A stretch of 64,000 nt of DNA from CAYXPR01 sp964467255 (GTDB taxonomy: Bacteria; Pseudomonadota; Alphaproteobacteria; Rickettsiales; RGZB01). Below are positions 49,418-59,629 of the stretch, piece by piece. The translations under genes were made by a program, and so were the position numbers. Under the pieces are notes generated by a model. It did not search any database. It saw nothing but the letters and a program-made list of their open reading frames with translations, and had not been told where the DNA came from. Within the stretch, counting starts at the first letter, position 1. Every line of letters begins with the position of its first letter. The stretch is taken from contig CAYXPR010000003.1 in assembly GCA_964467255.1 (NCBI GenBank), positions 1 to 64,000 on the forward strand, written 5' to 3'.

Positions 49418-50592
49418 TAGGCTGCTGCTGCTTTTTTCACGGCTTCCACCGCTTTTTTCGCTGCATCACCTAAATCATCTGCTGAAATAATCGTGAGACC
49501 GGATTTTTTCAGAATCTCTTTACCAGCTTCCACGTTCGTACCTTCTAAGCGCACCACCAGTGGCACGGAAAGTTTCACGTCACGCGCAGCGGCAATCACA
49601 CCTTCAGCAATAATATCGCAGCGCATAATGCCGCCAAAAATATTAACCAAAATGCCCTTCACATTCTTGTCGGATAGAATAATTTTAAACGCTTCCGTTA
49701 CTTTTTCACGGGTGGCACCACCGCCCACGTCCAAAAAGTTTGCAGGCTCTGCACCATAGAGTTTAATGATGTCCATCGTGGCCATCGCAAGGCCGGCGCC
49801 GTTCACCATGCAGCCAATCGTGCCGTCCATTTTCACGTAGTTCAGGCCCTGTTCGCTGGCGCGTGCCTCGAGGGGCTCTTCTTCGTCTTTGTCGCGCAGT
49901 TCCATCAGGTCAGGATGGCGGAACAGTGCATTGTCGTCGAAGTTGAATTTCGCATCGAGCGCGATGAAGTCACCGGCTTCGGTTTCCACCAGCGGGTTGA
50001 TTTCGAGCTGGCTGGCATCCGTTTCGGTGAATGCACGATAGAGTGCGAACACAAATTTTGTGAAGCCTTTTACTTTTTCGCCGGAAAGGCCGATGCCATA
50101 GGCGAGTTTGCGCGCGTGGCAGCCCTGAATGCCCGTAGCAGGGTCAATCGCAGCGGTGATAATTTTTTCTGGGTGCTTTGCGGCTACTTCTTCAATTTCC
50201 ACACCACCTTCGGCGCTCGCCATGAAGGTCACTTTCGACGTGGCGCGGTCTACCACCACCGAAAGGTAATATTCTTTGGCAATTTTAGAACCGTCTTCAA
50301 TATATACGCGCTTTACTTCTTTGCCTTCGGGACCGGTCTGGTGCGTCACCAGCGTCATGCCGAGCAGTTTTTTCGCGTTTTCTTTTACATCAGCAATGGA
50401 TTTTACCACTTTCACGCCGCCCGCTTTACCGCGGCCACCTGCGTGAATCTGCGCCTTCACCACCCACACCGGGCCAGGAAGCTTCTTCGCTGCCGCTTCG
50501 GCTTCATCCGCCGTAAACGCTACAAAGCCTTTTGGTACGGGTACATTGTATTTCGCCAGCACCTGTTTGGCTTGATATTCATGAATGTTCAT
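49417..50592 (-). CDS. sucC: Succinyl-CoA synthetase beta subunit
   Basis: ATP-grasp subunit of succinyl-CoA synthetase, binding nucleotide and succinate. 391 residues, typical. N-terminus MNIHEYQAKQVLAKYNVPVP; VVKAQIHAGGRGKAGGVKV; LEINPLVETEAGDFIALDAK; C-terminal succinate site GGIMRCDIIAEGVI and VVRLEGTNVEAGK. It is the first gene of the sucC-orf-sucD-sucA-sucB-orf-lpd series on the minus strand. Confidence 0.97.
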   Translation of the reverse strand: MNIHEYQAKQVLAKYNVPVPKGFVAFTADEAEAAAKKLPGPVWVVKAQIHAGGRGKAGGVKVVKSIADVKENAKKLLGMTLVTHQTGPEGKEVKRVYIEDGSKIAKEYYLSVVVDRATSKVTFMASAEGGVEIEEVAAKHPEKIITAAIDPATGIQGCHARKLAYGIGLSGEKVKGFTKFVFALYRAFTETDASQLEINPLVETEAGDFIALDAKFNFDDNALFRHPDLMELRDKDEEEPLEARASEQGLNYVKMDGTIGCMVNGAGLAMATMDIIKLYGAEPANFLDVGGGATREKVTEAFKIILSDKNVKGILVNIFGGIMRCDIIAEGVIAAARDVKLSVPLVVRLEGTNVEAGKEILKKSGLTIISADDLGDAAKKAVEAVKKAAAA

Positions 50593-50802
50593 CGGCTTGA
50601 CCCTTCTTTGATATTCTTTAATGCGCCCTACGACTTAAAACAGCAGGGGCTGCTTATATAGCGCCGCTTTATTCCCCCGCGCAAGCGGCAGGCGCTTAAA
50701 AACATGCCTTTTTGCCTTGATGGGTGTGGGAAGGCCACAAGGGTGGCCGCTAAAAATGGCAGAAATGCTGGGGCCTTACTTATTTACACCATTTTGGTGT
50801 TG

Positions 50803-51558
50803 CTACTCTACTTCGTTTGGCCCGCGCGGGCGGTCACCAAAATTGGTCCGCCAGCCGCCACGCTCCTTTATGGTTCCAGAGTCCGGCTTTGCTGCAGCGG
50901 AGGCTTCATTCACTTGGCCCACCACTTCGGTGATTTCCTTGCGTATCTTAGGGTCTGCGAGCACAAGCGCCATTACGGCCTCACGGAACGCCTCAGGGTC
51001 ACGCGCGGCAAGTGCGGCCACAGCATCATCCATCTTCACCTTGCCGAGGAATTCGTCCACTGCCTTACCCACGTGCTGGCTTTTCCGCATCGCACGGCTC
51101 TTCAGCGCCCACTCCTGCGCCTTGTTTACATCCACATCTTCAATGGGGATCACCAGCGTAGACTCCACATGCGCACCGCCAAGTTGACCAACCTTTGCCA
51201 ATTTACCCAGTGTGGCAAACTGGCTTTGGCCTTCTTCTTTTCGGTCTACAATAATACGCACATTCTCGCGGTTTTTTTCATCAACGATTCCCTTACTCAC
51301 CAATTCGGCGCGGAAGGCATCCAGCGTGGCCTGTGAATCCATGCGCAGCGGAAGGTTGCCGCCATCAAGGGCAATGCTGCCCATAAAATCGTCATCGGTC
51401 ACACGCCTCGGGTCGAGCCTTACATGGGTGGTGGTAATAAAATAGCCCTCAGCCGGAACGGCGACAAACTTACCGCCCATTGGCGCGTCAAACTTTATCT
51501 CGGAAAGGTGGCGCGCCGTGCGGCGCTCCGGTGTTTCATTTCCTCTATCCACTGGCAT
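50803..51558 (-). CDS. Hypothetical cytosolic protein
   Basis: A 251-residue hydrophilic protein without signal or membrane parts; not recognised. It contains a beta-rich stretch (GGKFVAVPAEGYFITTTHVR), a helical centre (AQEWALKSRAMRKSQHVGKA, VDEFLGKVKMDDAVAALAAR) and a disordered C-terminal tail rich in Gly/Arg/Pro. A good ribosome site (GGGGAG) precedes the ATG at 51558. It lies upstream of sucC on the same strand with a 210-nt gap, so it has a separate or shared promoter. A 6-bp hairpin (ACACCA/TGGTGT) lies just after its stop. Confidence 0.7.
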   Translation of the reverse strand: MPVDRGNETPERRTARHLSEIKFDAPMGGKFVAVPAEGYFITTTHVRLDPRRVTDDDFMGSIALDGGNLPLRMDSQATLDAFRAELVSKGIVDEKNRENVRIIVDRKEEGQSQFATLGKLAKVGQLGGAHVESTLVIPIEDVDVNKAQEWALKSRAMRKSQHVGKAVDEFLGKVKMDDAVAALAARDPEAFREAVMALVLADPKIRKEITEVVGQVNEASAAAKPDSGTIKERGGWRTNFGDRPRGPNEVE

Positions 51559-51656
51559 AAATCTCCCCGCGCATGTGAGCGTTTCTCTCTACAGTTGAGT
51601 ATAATGGGACTGTCTTAAAAAACCGTTAAGGCAATAAATGGCTTTTTATCAGTGGG

Positions 51657-52820
51657 TTATTCCTGAAGCGTCACCAGCAAGGCGGAAAACTCGTCAAAGC
51701 GGGAATATTGACTCTTTTCCTCGGGAATGAACGTCCCTCCGCCGGCGCCACCCACCAGCACGGTTTCAGGCAGCAACGCACTTAAAAACAGCTGCGCCTC
51801 TTCTTCGCTTTGTACGCCATACGCCATTTTGCGGGCGGCGGTAGAAATAACAATCGCCAGCCTGTCACCCTTGGTGCGCGCCAATTGCAGCGGTTTCGCG
51901 TTTAATTCTTTCTTCTCTTTCGGCAGCGCCACTTCGCTGGGCGCGGCATACATCAGCTGCACCACCCTGCCTGCCTGCACGCTGCCACCCAGTGTCAGGC
52001 TTTGCTTACCCTCATTTACCGCCACGACAGTGCGCAGCATCCCATAATTCTGGTGTTCTTTTTGTCGCACGAACAGCGGGAAGCGTAAACGCTGCTCTTC
52101 GTCATTATAGGCGTCACCTTTCAGATATTTCCGGTAGGTTTCCAGCGCGGGCCGGCCATCGAGCTCCTGCAACTCGCGGCCCTCTGCCTTTGTTACCATA
52201 TGTTCTGCGCCATAGGGCGCGCAACCATGCACCGAGGCGCTGCGCATAGCAAGGGCCTTGCCATAAAAACCGATCGCAGCAATTTTCCCCTGACCTGGGT
52301 TTTCATCTGCACCCGCCTGCGTGTGCAGCACACCAAGGCCCGCCGAAGAGGTCAGCCCCCACACGTGCACTTTAGGGCCCACTTCCTGTGAAAGCGTGGC
52401 GGCCAGCGCCGCCGCATCGGGCACCAGGCTATCGGCCACTAAAAGCACGCTGTTTAAATCCTCTGCTGCCAGCTGGCGGCCCATGAATTTTCCGGTGTCA
52501 TACGATTGCTTGGCTTCGGCAATATCGGCGCGCACCAGTCGCAGCTGCGTGTCTTTAAAGCGAATCGCCACCGCACTTACCGCGCCTTCATAGTGCTGGC
52601 GCGCGGCCAACTGCGCAGCCGTGGATGCTCCAATTACATGGGCGTAAGGGTAACGATGGGCGAGCTCTTTATAAATCGCATGGCGTTCCAGCATTTCGGG
52701 CGCTGCAAAATAGATCACCAGCTGAGCATCCTGCGGGCGCTCAATCACATCGGCGGGGGCACCATCCACAATGGCCTGCCACCCGCCCTGTTCGGTATAG
52801 AGCAACTGCTGCACGTCCAT
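51657..52820 (-). CDS. FIST-domain sensory protein
   Basis: A 387-residue protein with the FIST-N pattern (AQLVIYFAAPEMLERHAIYK, YPYAHVIGASTAAQLAARQH, GAVSAVAIRFKDTQLRLV) followed by a FIST-C part (~215-370: PALETYRKYLKGDAYNDEEQ, LPETVLVGGAGGGTFIPEEK). FIST proteins are thought to sense small ligands such as amino acids for signalling or chemotaxis. No output domain is attached and no signalling gene is adjacent; mdh lies 43 nt upstream on the same strand. Family fairly sure, ligand unknown. Confidence 0.8.
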   Translation of the reverse strand: MDVQQLLYTEQGGWQAIVDGAPADVIERPQDAQLVIYFAAPEMLERHAIYKELAHRYPYAHVIGASTAAQLAARQHYEGAVSAVAIRFKDTQLRLVRADIAEAKQSYDTGKFMGRQLAAEDLNSVLLVADSLVPDAAALAATLSQEVGPKVHVWGLTSSAGLGVLHTQAGADENPGQGKIAAIGFYGKALAMRSASVHGCAPYGAEHMVTKAEGRELQELDGRPALETYRKYLKGDAYNDEEQRLRFPLFVRQKEHQNYGMLRTVVAVNEGKQSLTLGGSVQAGRVVQLMYAAPSEVALPKEKKELNAKPLQLARTKGDRLAIVISTAARKMAYGVQSEEEAQLFLSALLPETVLVGGAGGGTFIPEEKSQYSRFDEFSALLVTLQE

Positions 52821-52863
52821 GGCACGCCCTTCCCGCTTGTCGCTTGTTTACCCCTTAGGCGTA

Positions 52864-53811
52864 TTACAGTTTAATCGCCTGCGTCAGGCCTTTTACAGCA
52901 TCGACAGACTTATCAAACGCGGCTTTTTCATCTTTAGAAAGAGCGATTTCCACCACTTTTTCTACACCGTCTTTGCCAATCACGCAGGGCACACCCACAT
53001 ACATGTCCTTCACGCCATATTCACCATTCAGGTGTGCGGCGCACGGCAGAATGCGGCGCTTGTTGTACAGATAGGCTTCGGCCATACGGATGGCGCTCGC
53101 TGCAGGCGCATAAAACGCCGAACCGGTTTTCAAAAGACCTACGATTTCCGCACCGCCATCGCGCGTACGCTGCACGATTTTATCGAGCGCGTCCTGCTTC
53201 AGCCAACCCATCTTCACGAATTCCGGCAGTGGAATACCGGAAATGGTGGTGTAATTCACAATCGGCACCATCGTATCGCCGTGGCCGCCAAGCACGAATG
53301 CATTGATATCGGAAATAGAGACATTCAGCGCCTCAGCAAGGAAGTATGAAAAGCGGGATGAATCCAGCACGCCTGCCATACCCACCACTTTATTTGCGGG
53401 CAGGCCGGAAACTTTCTGCATCACCCACACCATCGCATCTAAGGGGTTGGTGATTACAATCACGAAAGCTTTGGGTGCATATTTTTTAATGTTTTCACCC
53501 ACCGTTTTGATGATGCTGGTGTTGATGTTCAGCAAATCATCACGGCTCATGCCAGGCTTTCTGGGCACGCCTGCGGTCACGATAATCACATCCGCGCCTT
53601 CAATGTCTTTATAATCATTCGTGCCTTTCAGGTGCACGTCGCAACCATCCACGGCCGAGCTTTGCGAAATGTCCAGTGCCTTGCCCTGCGGCAAGCCTTC
53701 AGAAATATCAAACAGCACGACATCGCCGAGGTTTTTGAGTTCAATCAGGTGGGCGAGCGTGCCGCCAATCATCCCTGCGCCGATCAATGCAATTTTCTTC
53801 CTGCCTGCCAT
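52864..53811 (-). CDS. mdh: Malate dehydrogenase (LDH-like type)
   Basis: NAD-dependent enzyme of the TCA cycle. 315 residues, as expected for the alphaproteobacterial LDH-like type. NAD loop IGAGMIGGTLAHLIELKNLG; mobile-loop arginines in AGVPRKPGMSRDDLL; VLDSSRFSYFLAEALN; catalytic His in VLGGHGDTMVP. It lies upstream of the suc genes on the same strand, separated from them by the FIST and hypothetical genes. Confidence 0.97.
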   Translation of the reverse strand: MAGRKKIALIGAGMIGGTLAHLIELKNLGDVVLFDISEGLPQGKALDISQSSAVDGCDVHLKGTNDYKDIEGADVIIVTAGVPRKPGMSRDDLLNINTSIIKTVGENIKKYAPKAFVIVITNPLDAMVWVMQKVSGLPANKVVGMAGVLDSSRFSYFLAEALNVSISDINAFVLGGHGDTMVPIVNYTTISGIPLPEFVKMGWLKQDALDKIVQRTRDGGAEIVGLLKTGSAFYAPAASAIRMAEAYLYNKRRILPCAAHLNGEYGVKDMYVGVPCVIGKDGVEKVVEIALSKDEKAAFDKSVDAVKGLTQAIKL

Positions 53812-53884
53812 GGTGTAAGCCCTTTATTTCTATGTTTCTTGCGCCACTTTTAAAGCGCCGGAACTAAAATAGGCCAAGCCGCAC

Positions 53885-53919
53885 AAAAAAGAAAGGGCTG
53901 TTGTTTAAACAGCCCTTTC
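53885..53919 (-). terminator. Intrinsic terminator after the glycosyltransferase-like gene
   Basis: On the minus strand: a 12-bp perfect stem (GAAAGGGCTGTT with AACAGCCCTTTC), 5-nt loop, then TTTTTT. It ends the transcript coming from the 370-residue gene before the mdh promoter region. Confidence 0.95.
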
Positions 53920-53923
53920 CGTG

Positions 53924-55036
53924 TCATTGTTTTTTAAGCTCGCTATCCGCTCGAGGGTAATAGCCGTCCGGATCTATCTTCTGCAGGATAGACGCCACCT
54001 TAGACTGCGAATGGACGTGCTCCCAAAAATAACGCTGATTTTCTTTCATCATTCTGCGGCGGAGACCAGCATCTTCCATTAGTCTTTTTATCTGCTGCAT
54101 CGCCTCGTTCACCGTAGTGAATTCAAGATAGTTTCTTTCATTGGTGAAATTTCCAGGAAGCGTCGCCTCAAATCGCTCAATTACAATTGGGCGACAAAAA
54201 GCTACATATTCCGCCACCCTGAAACCCACCGAATGATGTAGGCCTTCTGTAGCAACACAAATGGAATGTTTTGGTATCTGTTCAATAAACTGGTCCCGGT
54301 AACCGACTTTTTTGCCAACGGCCATCAAATCTGGGTACACTTGCGCAGCATAACTTCCGTAAAAACCCGCCGTCACCGTTTTTTCTGAATAATCCGACCT
54401 TAAGCGGCTAATTATTGCCGCACGCAGTTCGTTCACACGCCTGAATTGTTCCGAAGTTTGCGGAGCTTCTAGGTGACTACCGTCCCATGCGCGAGTTAGA
54501 AAAAGAATTTTCTGCTCTCCATCTATCTCTTGCAATTGCCCCAACTGCGAAAGCAAAAGGGAAACATTCTTTCCCATTGCAGAAAAGGGAAGGCTCCTTA
54601 TAAAACTTTTCAGCCGCATTTTTGGGCTCCGAGCAAGACGCATTGCGTACGCCATGTGTAGCGGTTCATACATACTGCGACGCACAGGAAGAATTAAGCC
54701 GTACGAAATAATTTTCGGGCTTTTTGCGTGGAGAGAAGAATTGTAGGAGCGCTTGAAATAGAAATCAAATTCTGCAAGCTTATCCTCAATAATAAATGCG
54801 CTGTCATGAAAGTCGCAAAATACCTTTTTGCCGTTCGAAAAATGCAGCTCTGCCGTATTAACAAGATAGTCCGGCATGTCTACTGGTAATTTTTCTATAG
54901 CGGCAGCAGGTGGCGCAACGGCTGACTCTACAAACTTCAACTTTCCCATGCGACGGAATGCATCCAAGCCCGCGCAAAGCTCTAGAACGGCGGGATACGG
55001 CTCATCTGGGTGCAGAATAACCCGACACTCAAGCAT
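53924..55036 (-). CDS. Glycosyltransferase-like protein
   Basis: A 370-residue soluble protein. The C-terminal half resembles GT-B enzymes of the glycosyltransferase-1 group: FYGSYAAQVYPDLMAVGKKV, then SICVATEGLHHSVGFRVAEY with a putative donor-site Glu, VAFCRPIVIERFEATLPGNF and a final helical NQRYFWEHVHS as in spore-coat/YkvP-like transferases. The N-terminal half is less familiar. DNA is more AT-rich than the neighbours and codon use is mixed, a possible sign of transfer. It is 28 nt after rho on the same strand and has its own terminator. Donor and acceptor unknown. Confidence 0.65.
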   Translation of the reverse strand: MLECRVILHPDEPYPAVLELCAGLDAFRRMGKLKFVESAVAPPAAAIEKLPVDMPDYLVNTAELHFSNGKKVFCDFHDSAFIIEDKLAEFDFYFKRSYNSSLHAKSPKIISYGLILPVRRSMYEPLHMAYAMRLARSPKMRLKSFIRSLPFSAMGKNVSLLLSQLGQLQEIDGEQKILFLTRAWDGSHLEAPQTSEQFRRVNELRAAIISRLRSDYSEKTVTAGFYGSYAAQVYPDLMAVGKKVGYRDQFIEQIPKHSICVATEGLHHSVGFRVAEYVAFCRPIVIERFEATLPGNFTNERNYLEFTTVNEAMQQIKRLMEDAGLRRRMMKENQRYFWEHVHSQSKVASILQKIDPDGYYPRADSELKKQ

Positions 55037-55063
55037 AAGGCAACAGGCCCTTTTAAACCTTGC

Positions 55064-56647
<1,584 letters not shown>

Positions 56648-56948
56648 AAGTCTCTTTTTGTATTTAAGGGGTTGTTTTTGAAGGGAAAACCGAGCACGTC
56701 GCGTGCTGGTATTATAACTCAGATGTTGTGTATGATTTTCTGATGGGAGCAACCGGAAAGACATCCGGAGGTCCGCGTTCCCAAGGGCATTTTGCCCGTG
56801 TTACCTTCGTGGATAACGGAATTACGATGGCTTGTCAAAGCGTTTTTCGCCTGTGTGGGCGGTTTTAGGCCGTTTTTGTCATGAAAGCTTCACATTAGAA
56901 GCGCTTAAATTTACCGAAAATTAAGGGTTCTCGCCTATCCTGTAAGGC
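56648..56948. promoter_or_regulatory. Divergent promoter region between rho and the 737-residue gene
   Basis: 301 nt without a supported ORF. On the minus strand TATAAT lies at 56711-56716, about 64 nt before the rho start, with a poor -35. A small hairpin (AGCACG/CGTGCT, 56693-56707) overlaps the expected start point of that transcript, and another (GGGCA/TGCCC) lies near 56790-56805. Rho genes are often self-regulated through their leaders, so these hairpins may matter. No clear promoter for the plus-strand gene is visible. Confidence 0.4.
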
Positions 56949-59162
56949 ATGGAAGAACAACCGCAAACACCGCCGAATACTGAGCCCGTCGTACCGCCTG
57001 CCGAAGCAGCGGCACCGGCAGCAAAAGAGCCTTGGCCAAGCCTTGAGGGTGTTCACCCCGCCATACCTAGGCCGCGCAACCCCGGCATGCCTGACCGCAT
57101 GATTATAAGAACTATCGACTGGGCAATCCGCAACCCCGCAAAAGCCTTGCTTACAGCAACGGCTTTGGTCACCGGGGCGGTTGCCGTGGAGGATTTTAAA
57201 TCCCCCGACCTGAAACAGCCCGCAAATGTCAGCCACATCGATGCTGGGTGGTGGAGCGGCGAAGTAAAGATGGAAAGCGGGGCGCTTTTACGCGCCGCTG
57301 CCGAAAAGAATCAAGGTATCGGTATCCTCGATAACAACCACAACCGCGAAGAAATACCAAAATTCCTGCTCGACCATGTGGATGATATCGCCGCCACCAA
57401 GGGCATCATTTTCCTCGAGCGCGGGCAGAGCCTCAATGAGGGTATCAAGAAATTTTATGCGGATGGCAATGTTGCGCATCTGGATAGTTTCCATTTCGGC
57501 GCGAAAGAAGTCCGCGACACTTACATTAAGCTGTTCGAAAAATGTCGGGAAAAGGGCGTGGAGATACTTTGCTATGACCGCGATGGCCCCATGCGAGACC
57601 CCAGTGCGCAAGAATATTACAGCTCACCGCATTACATGGGTGCGGGCCCGCGGCGAGGTGCGGAAGACTCTTTCCCAACCAGCGTCCCGCCTGAATTACA
57701 AGGGGGAGAAAAAAACTTTCTTTCTGAGCGCATTGCAGATAACCACACTATGGCCAATTTTATGCGCGACACGCTGGTTGCGCGTGGCAATCCGACTGAC
57801 TGCACGGTCTACTTCGTCTGCGGAAGCTATCATTTCATAAACCCCGAAATACCTAAAATAGAAACCACCACCGATAGAATCCGGTCTTTCTTACAAGGCC
57901 CTTTCGCTTCGCCACAGGTTAAGCGGGATCTCGATGAGTTGGTGGCCGATATTCTTCCTGCAGGGCCGCGCAAAGCAGTGGTCACCTTCGACACGGTGCT
58001 ACCTGAAAAAGACAGAATACCCGATGGCGCCGCGCCTGAAAAATACAGCATCACTAAAAATTCAAGGCCCTTAACTTGGCATGGCGCAGACACGCAAGAA
58101 TTTTCGTTAAAACTACCAGACGCTGTGTTTAACCGCTATCTCGCGCAACCAGAGTTCAGGGATATGGCGCCTGAGAAGCGCAAAGAGGCGCTTGCCGGTA
58201 TACAAAATACGTTCAAAGACCTCATCGCCCTTGAGTCTGCGTTAGAAAAAATTGTGCCGGCAGAAAATATCTCGAACAGAGAACACATCGATCTACAAAA
58301 CCACAAGGGATCAATCTCAAGACATATGACCGGCTTGCGCGATGCCTTATATTCGGGCGATCTTGATAGTGCCTCAATATATTTGGAATCCCTTAAAAAG
58401 AATGCCTCTTTGCCCCTTCCCTCTGGTGCGCGCGGTATGGAGAACGAGTCTGCAGCCCTTGTGGCCACCGTTGCGAGGATAAACACAAACCTATCAAAAT
58501 CCTTCTCTCCGGAAATTCTTTTGGCGCGTGAAATCGATCGTCTGGAACCACCCATTCCGTTTAATTTTATAAGAACAGAGATACAGAATGGCCCGACCGG
58601 AAGAGTCTACGACACCGGGGCCCTCCCGCCGGACGTTCAGAAAATATTGGGGAAAAATAAAGAGGAGAAAATTATCCCCAGCTTTCGGGCCTTTATCACC
58701 GATATCGAAAAAAACGGAGCCACCCCTAACGGCAATCAGGCAGCTGCTAGCCTATTTCTTGGATTCGCGATAGAAGCCGTTGGTGAATGCCGATTCCAAG
58801 ATGCCATGTGCCACCTTTACACCGCTACCGTACAGTCGGGGCGGCGGCCTGCGGATTATTTTGATACATTACAATGTCTAGATACCGCTTGTGTTGCCGT
58901 GAATCACGCACCTGCGCTTGTGGCCGCCCGCGCACCAAAAGAGATACCCCAAATCATCGCCGGGCTGTCCGATGACGCGGCAAAAGAGCTTGCTTCCATT
59001 ACAAACACATTGCGTATTGAAGCGCGCGCAGGGGGCGGCACGCCGCCCCCTGAAGATCCCTCGCAACAAACGGGCCGCAACTCTTTTGCCGACCGCTTCG
59101 TGGAAGAGCGCCGCAGGCCCACTCCGCCGCCGCAGGAACAAACGAATGGCCGCACGCTGTAA
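56949..59162 (+). CDS. Large protein with ChaN/EreA/TraB-like domain
   Basis: A 737-residue protein I cannot place exactly. It has a Pro/Ala-rich N-terminus, a possible single membrane helix (~60-80: NPAKALLTATALVTGAVAV), then a domain (~95-290) with the ordering of the ChaN/erythromycin esterase/TraB superfamily: GIGILDNNHNREEIPKFLLD (usual GExH position), KGIIFLERGQS (central Glu), SERIADNHTMANFMRDTLVA (Arg-Asp helix) and VYFVCGSYHF (final GxxH). The remaining ~440 residues are mostly helical with a disordered Pro/Arg-rich end. It ends 3 nt from the hemJ stop, convergent. The superfamily call is inferred from motif order only. Confidence 0.6.
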   Translation: MEEQPQTPPNTEPVVPPAEAAAPAAKEPWPSLEGVHPAIPRPRNPGMPDRMIIRTIDWAIRNPAKALLTATALVTGAVAVEDFKSPDLKQPANVSHIDAGWWSGEVKMESGALLRAAAEKNQGIGILDNNHNREEIPKFLLDHVDDIAATKGIIFLERGQSLNEGIKKFYADGNVAHLDSFHFGAKEVRDTYIKLFEKCREKGVEILCYDRDGPMRDPSAQEYYSSPHYMGAGPRRGAEDSFPTSVPPELQGGEKNFLSERIADNHTMANFMRDTLVARGNPTDCTVYFVCGSYHFINPEIPKIETTTDRIRSFLQGPFASPQVKRDLDELVADILPAGPRKAVVTFDTVLPEKDRIPDGAAPEKYSITKNSRPLTWHGADTQEFSLKLPDAVFNRYLAQPEFRDMAPEKRKEALAGIQNTFKDLIALESALEKIVPAENISNREHIDLQNHKGSISRHMTGLRDALYSGDLDSASIYLESLKKNASLPLPSGARGMENESAALVATVARINTNLSKSFSPEILLAREIDRLEPPIPFNFIRTEIQNGPTGRVYDTGALPPDVQKILGKNKEEKIIPSFRAFITDIEKNGATPNGNQAAASLFLGFAIEAVGECRFQDAMCHLYTATVQSGRRPADYFDTLQCLDTACVAVNHAPALVAARAPKEIPQIIAGLSDDAAKELASITNTLRIEARAGGGTPPPEDPSQQTGRNSFADRFVEERRRPTPPPQEQTNGRTL

Positions 59163-59165
59163 TGT

Positions 59166-59618
59166 CTAAAACGGCTTCAGTACTGCCAGCAGAATAATTA
59201 CAATCATCAGCGCCGTTGGCACTTCATTTAAAATGCGGAAATATTTTGCGCTCTTGGTATTCGCATCTTTTTCAAAATCTTTCCGGCGGCGCGAAAGGAT
59301 GCCGTGCACGCCCGCCATCAGCAACACCAAAACTATTTTGGCGTGAATCCATTTCGCGGTGCCGGGGCCACCAAGGCCCGTTGCAATAATGAGAAGAATG
59401 CCAAACACAAACGTCGCAATCATCGCGGGGTTGATGATCACCCGCATCAGTCGGCGTTCCATCACCTTCAGCATTTCGCTGGCTTCTGACTTCGGCTTCA
59501 CACCGCAGTGATACACAAACAGGCGCGGCAGATACAGCATCCCCGCCATCCACGCCACCATTGCAATCAAATGCAGCGCTTTTAAAAGCGCGTAATGTTC
59601 CATTAATGCAGCGCTCAT
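59166..59618 (-). CDS. hemJ: Protoporphyrinogen oxidase HemJ
   Basis: A 150-residue membrane protein with four helices. The family His/Arg residues are visible in LLKALHLIAMVAWMAGMLYL, PRLFVYH, MERRLMRVIINPAMIATFVF and WIHAKIVLVLLM. HemJ oxidises protoporphyrinogen IX to protoporphyrin IX, the step before ferrochelatase. It lies 11 nt downstream of hemH, so hemE-hemH-hemJ form one haem operon covering an early and the two last steps. Confidence 0.92.
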   Translation of the reverse strand: MSAALMEHYALLKALHLIAMVAWMAGMLYLPRLFVYHCGVKPKSEASEMLKVMERRLMRVIINPAMIATFVFGILLIIATGLGGPGTAKWIHAKIVLVLLMAGVHGILSRRRKDFEKDANTKSAKYFRILNEVPTALMIVIILLAVLKPF

Positions 59619-59629
59619 CTTTCTCTCCT

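Noticed and set aside
50704..51336. Plus-strand frame upstream of sucC resembling a membrane protein
   Set aside because: Most of it is antisense to the 251-residue gene and the hydrophobic part is short; codon use is poor.
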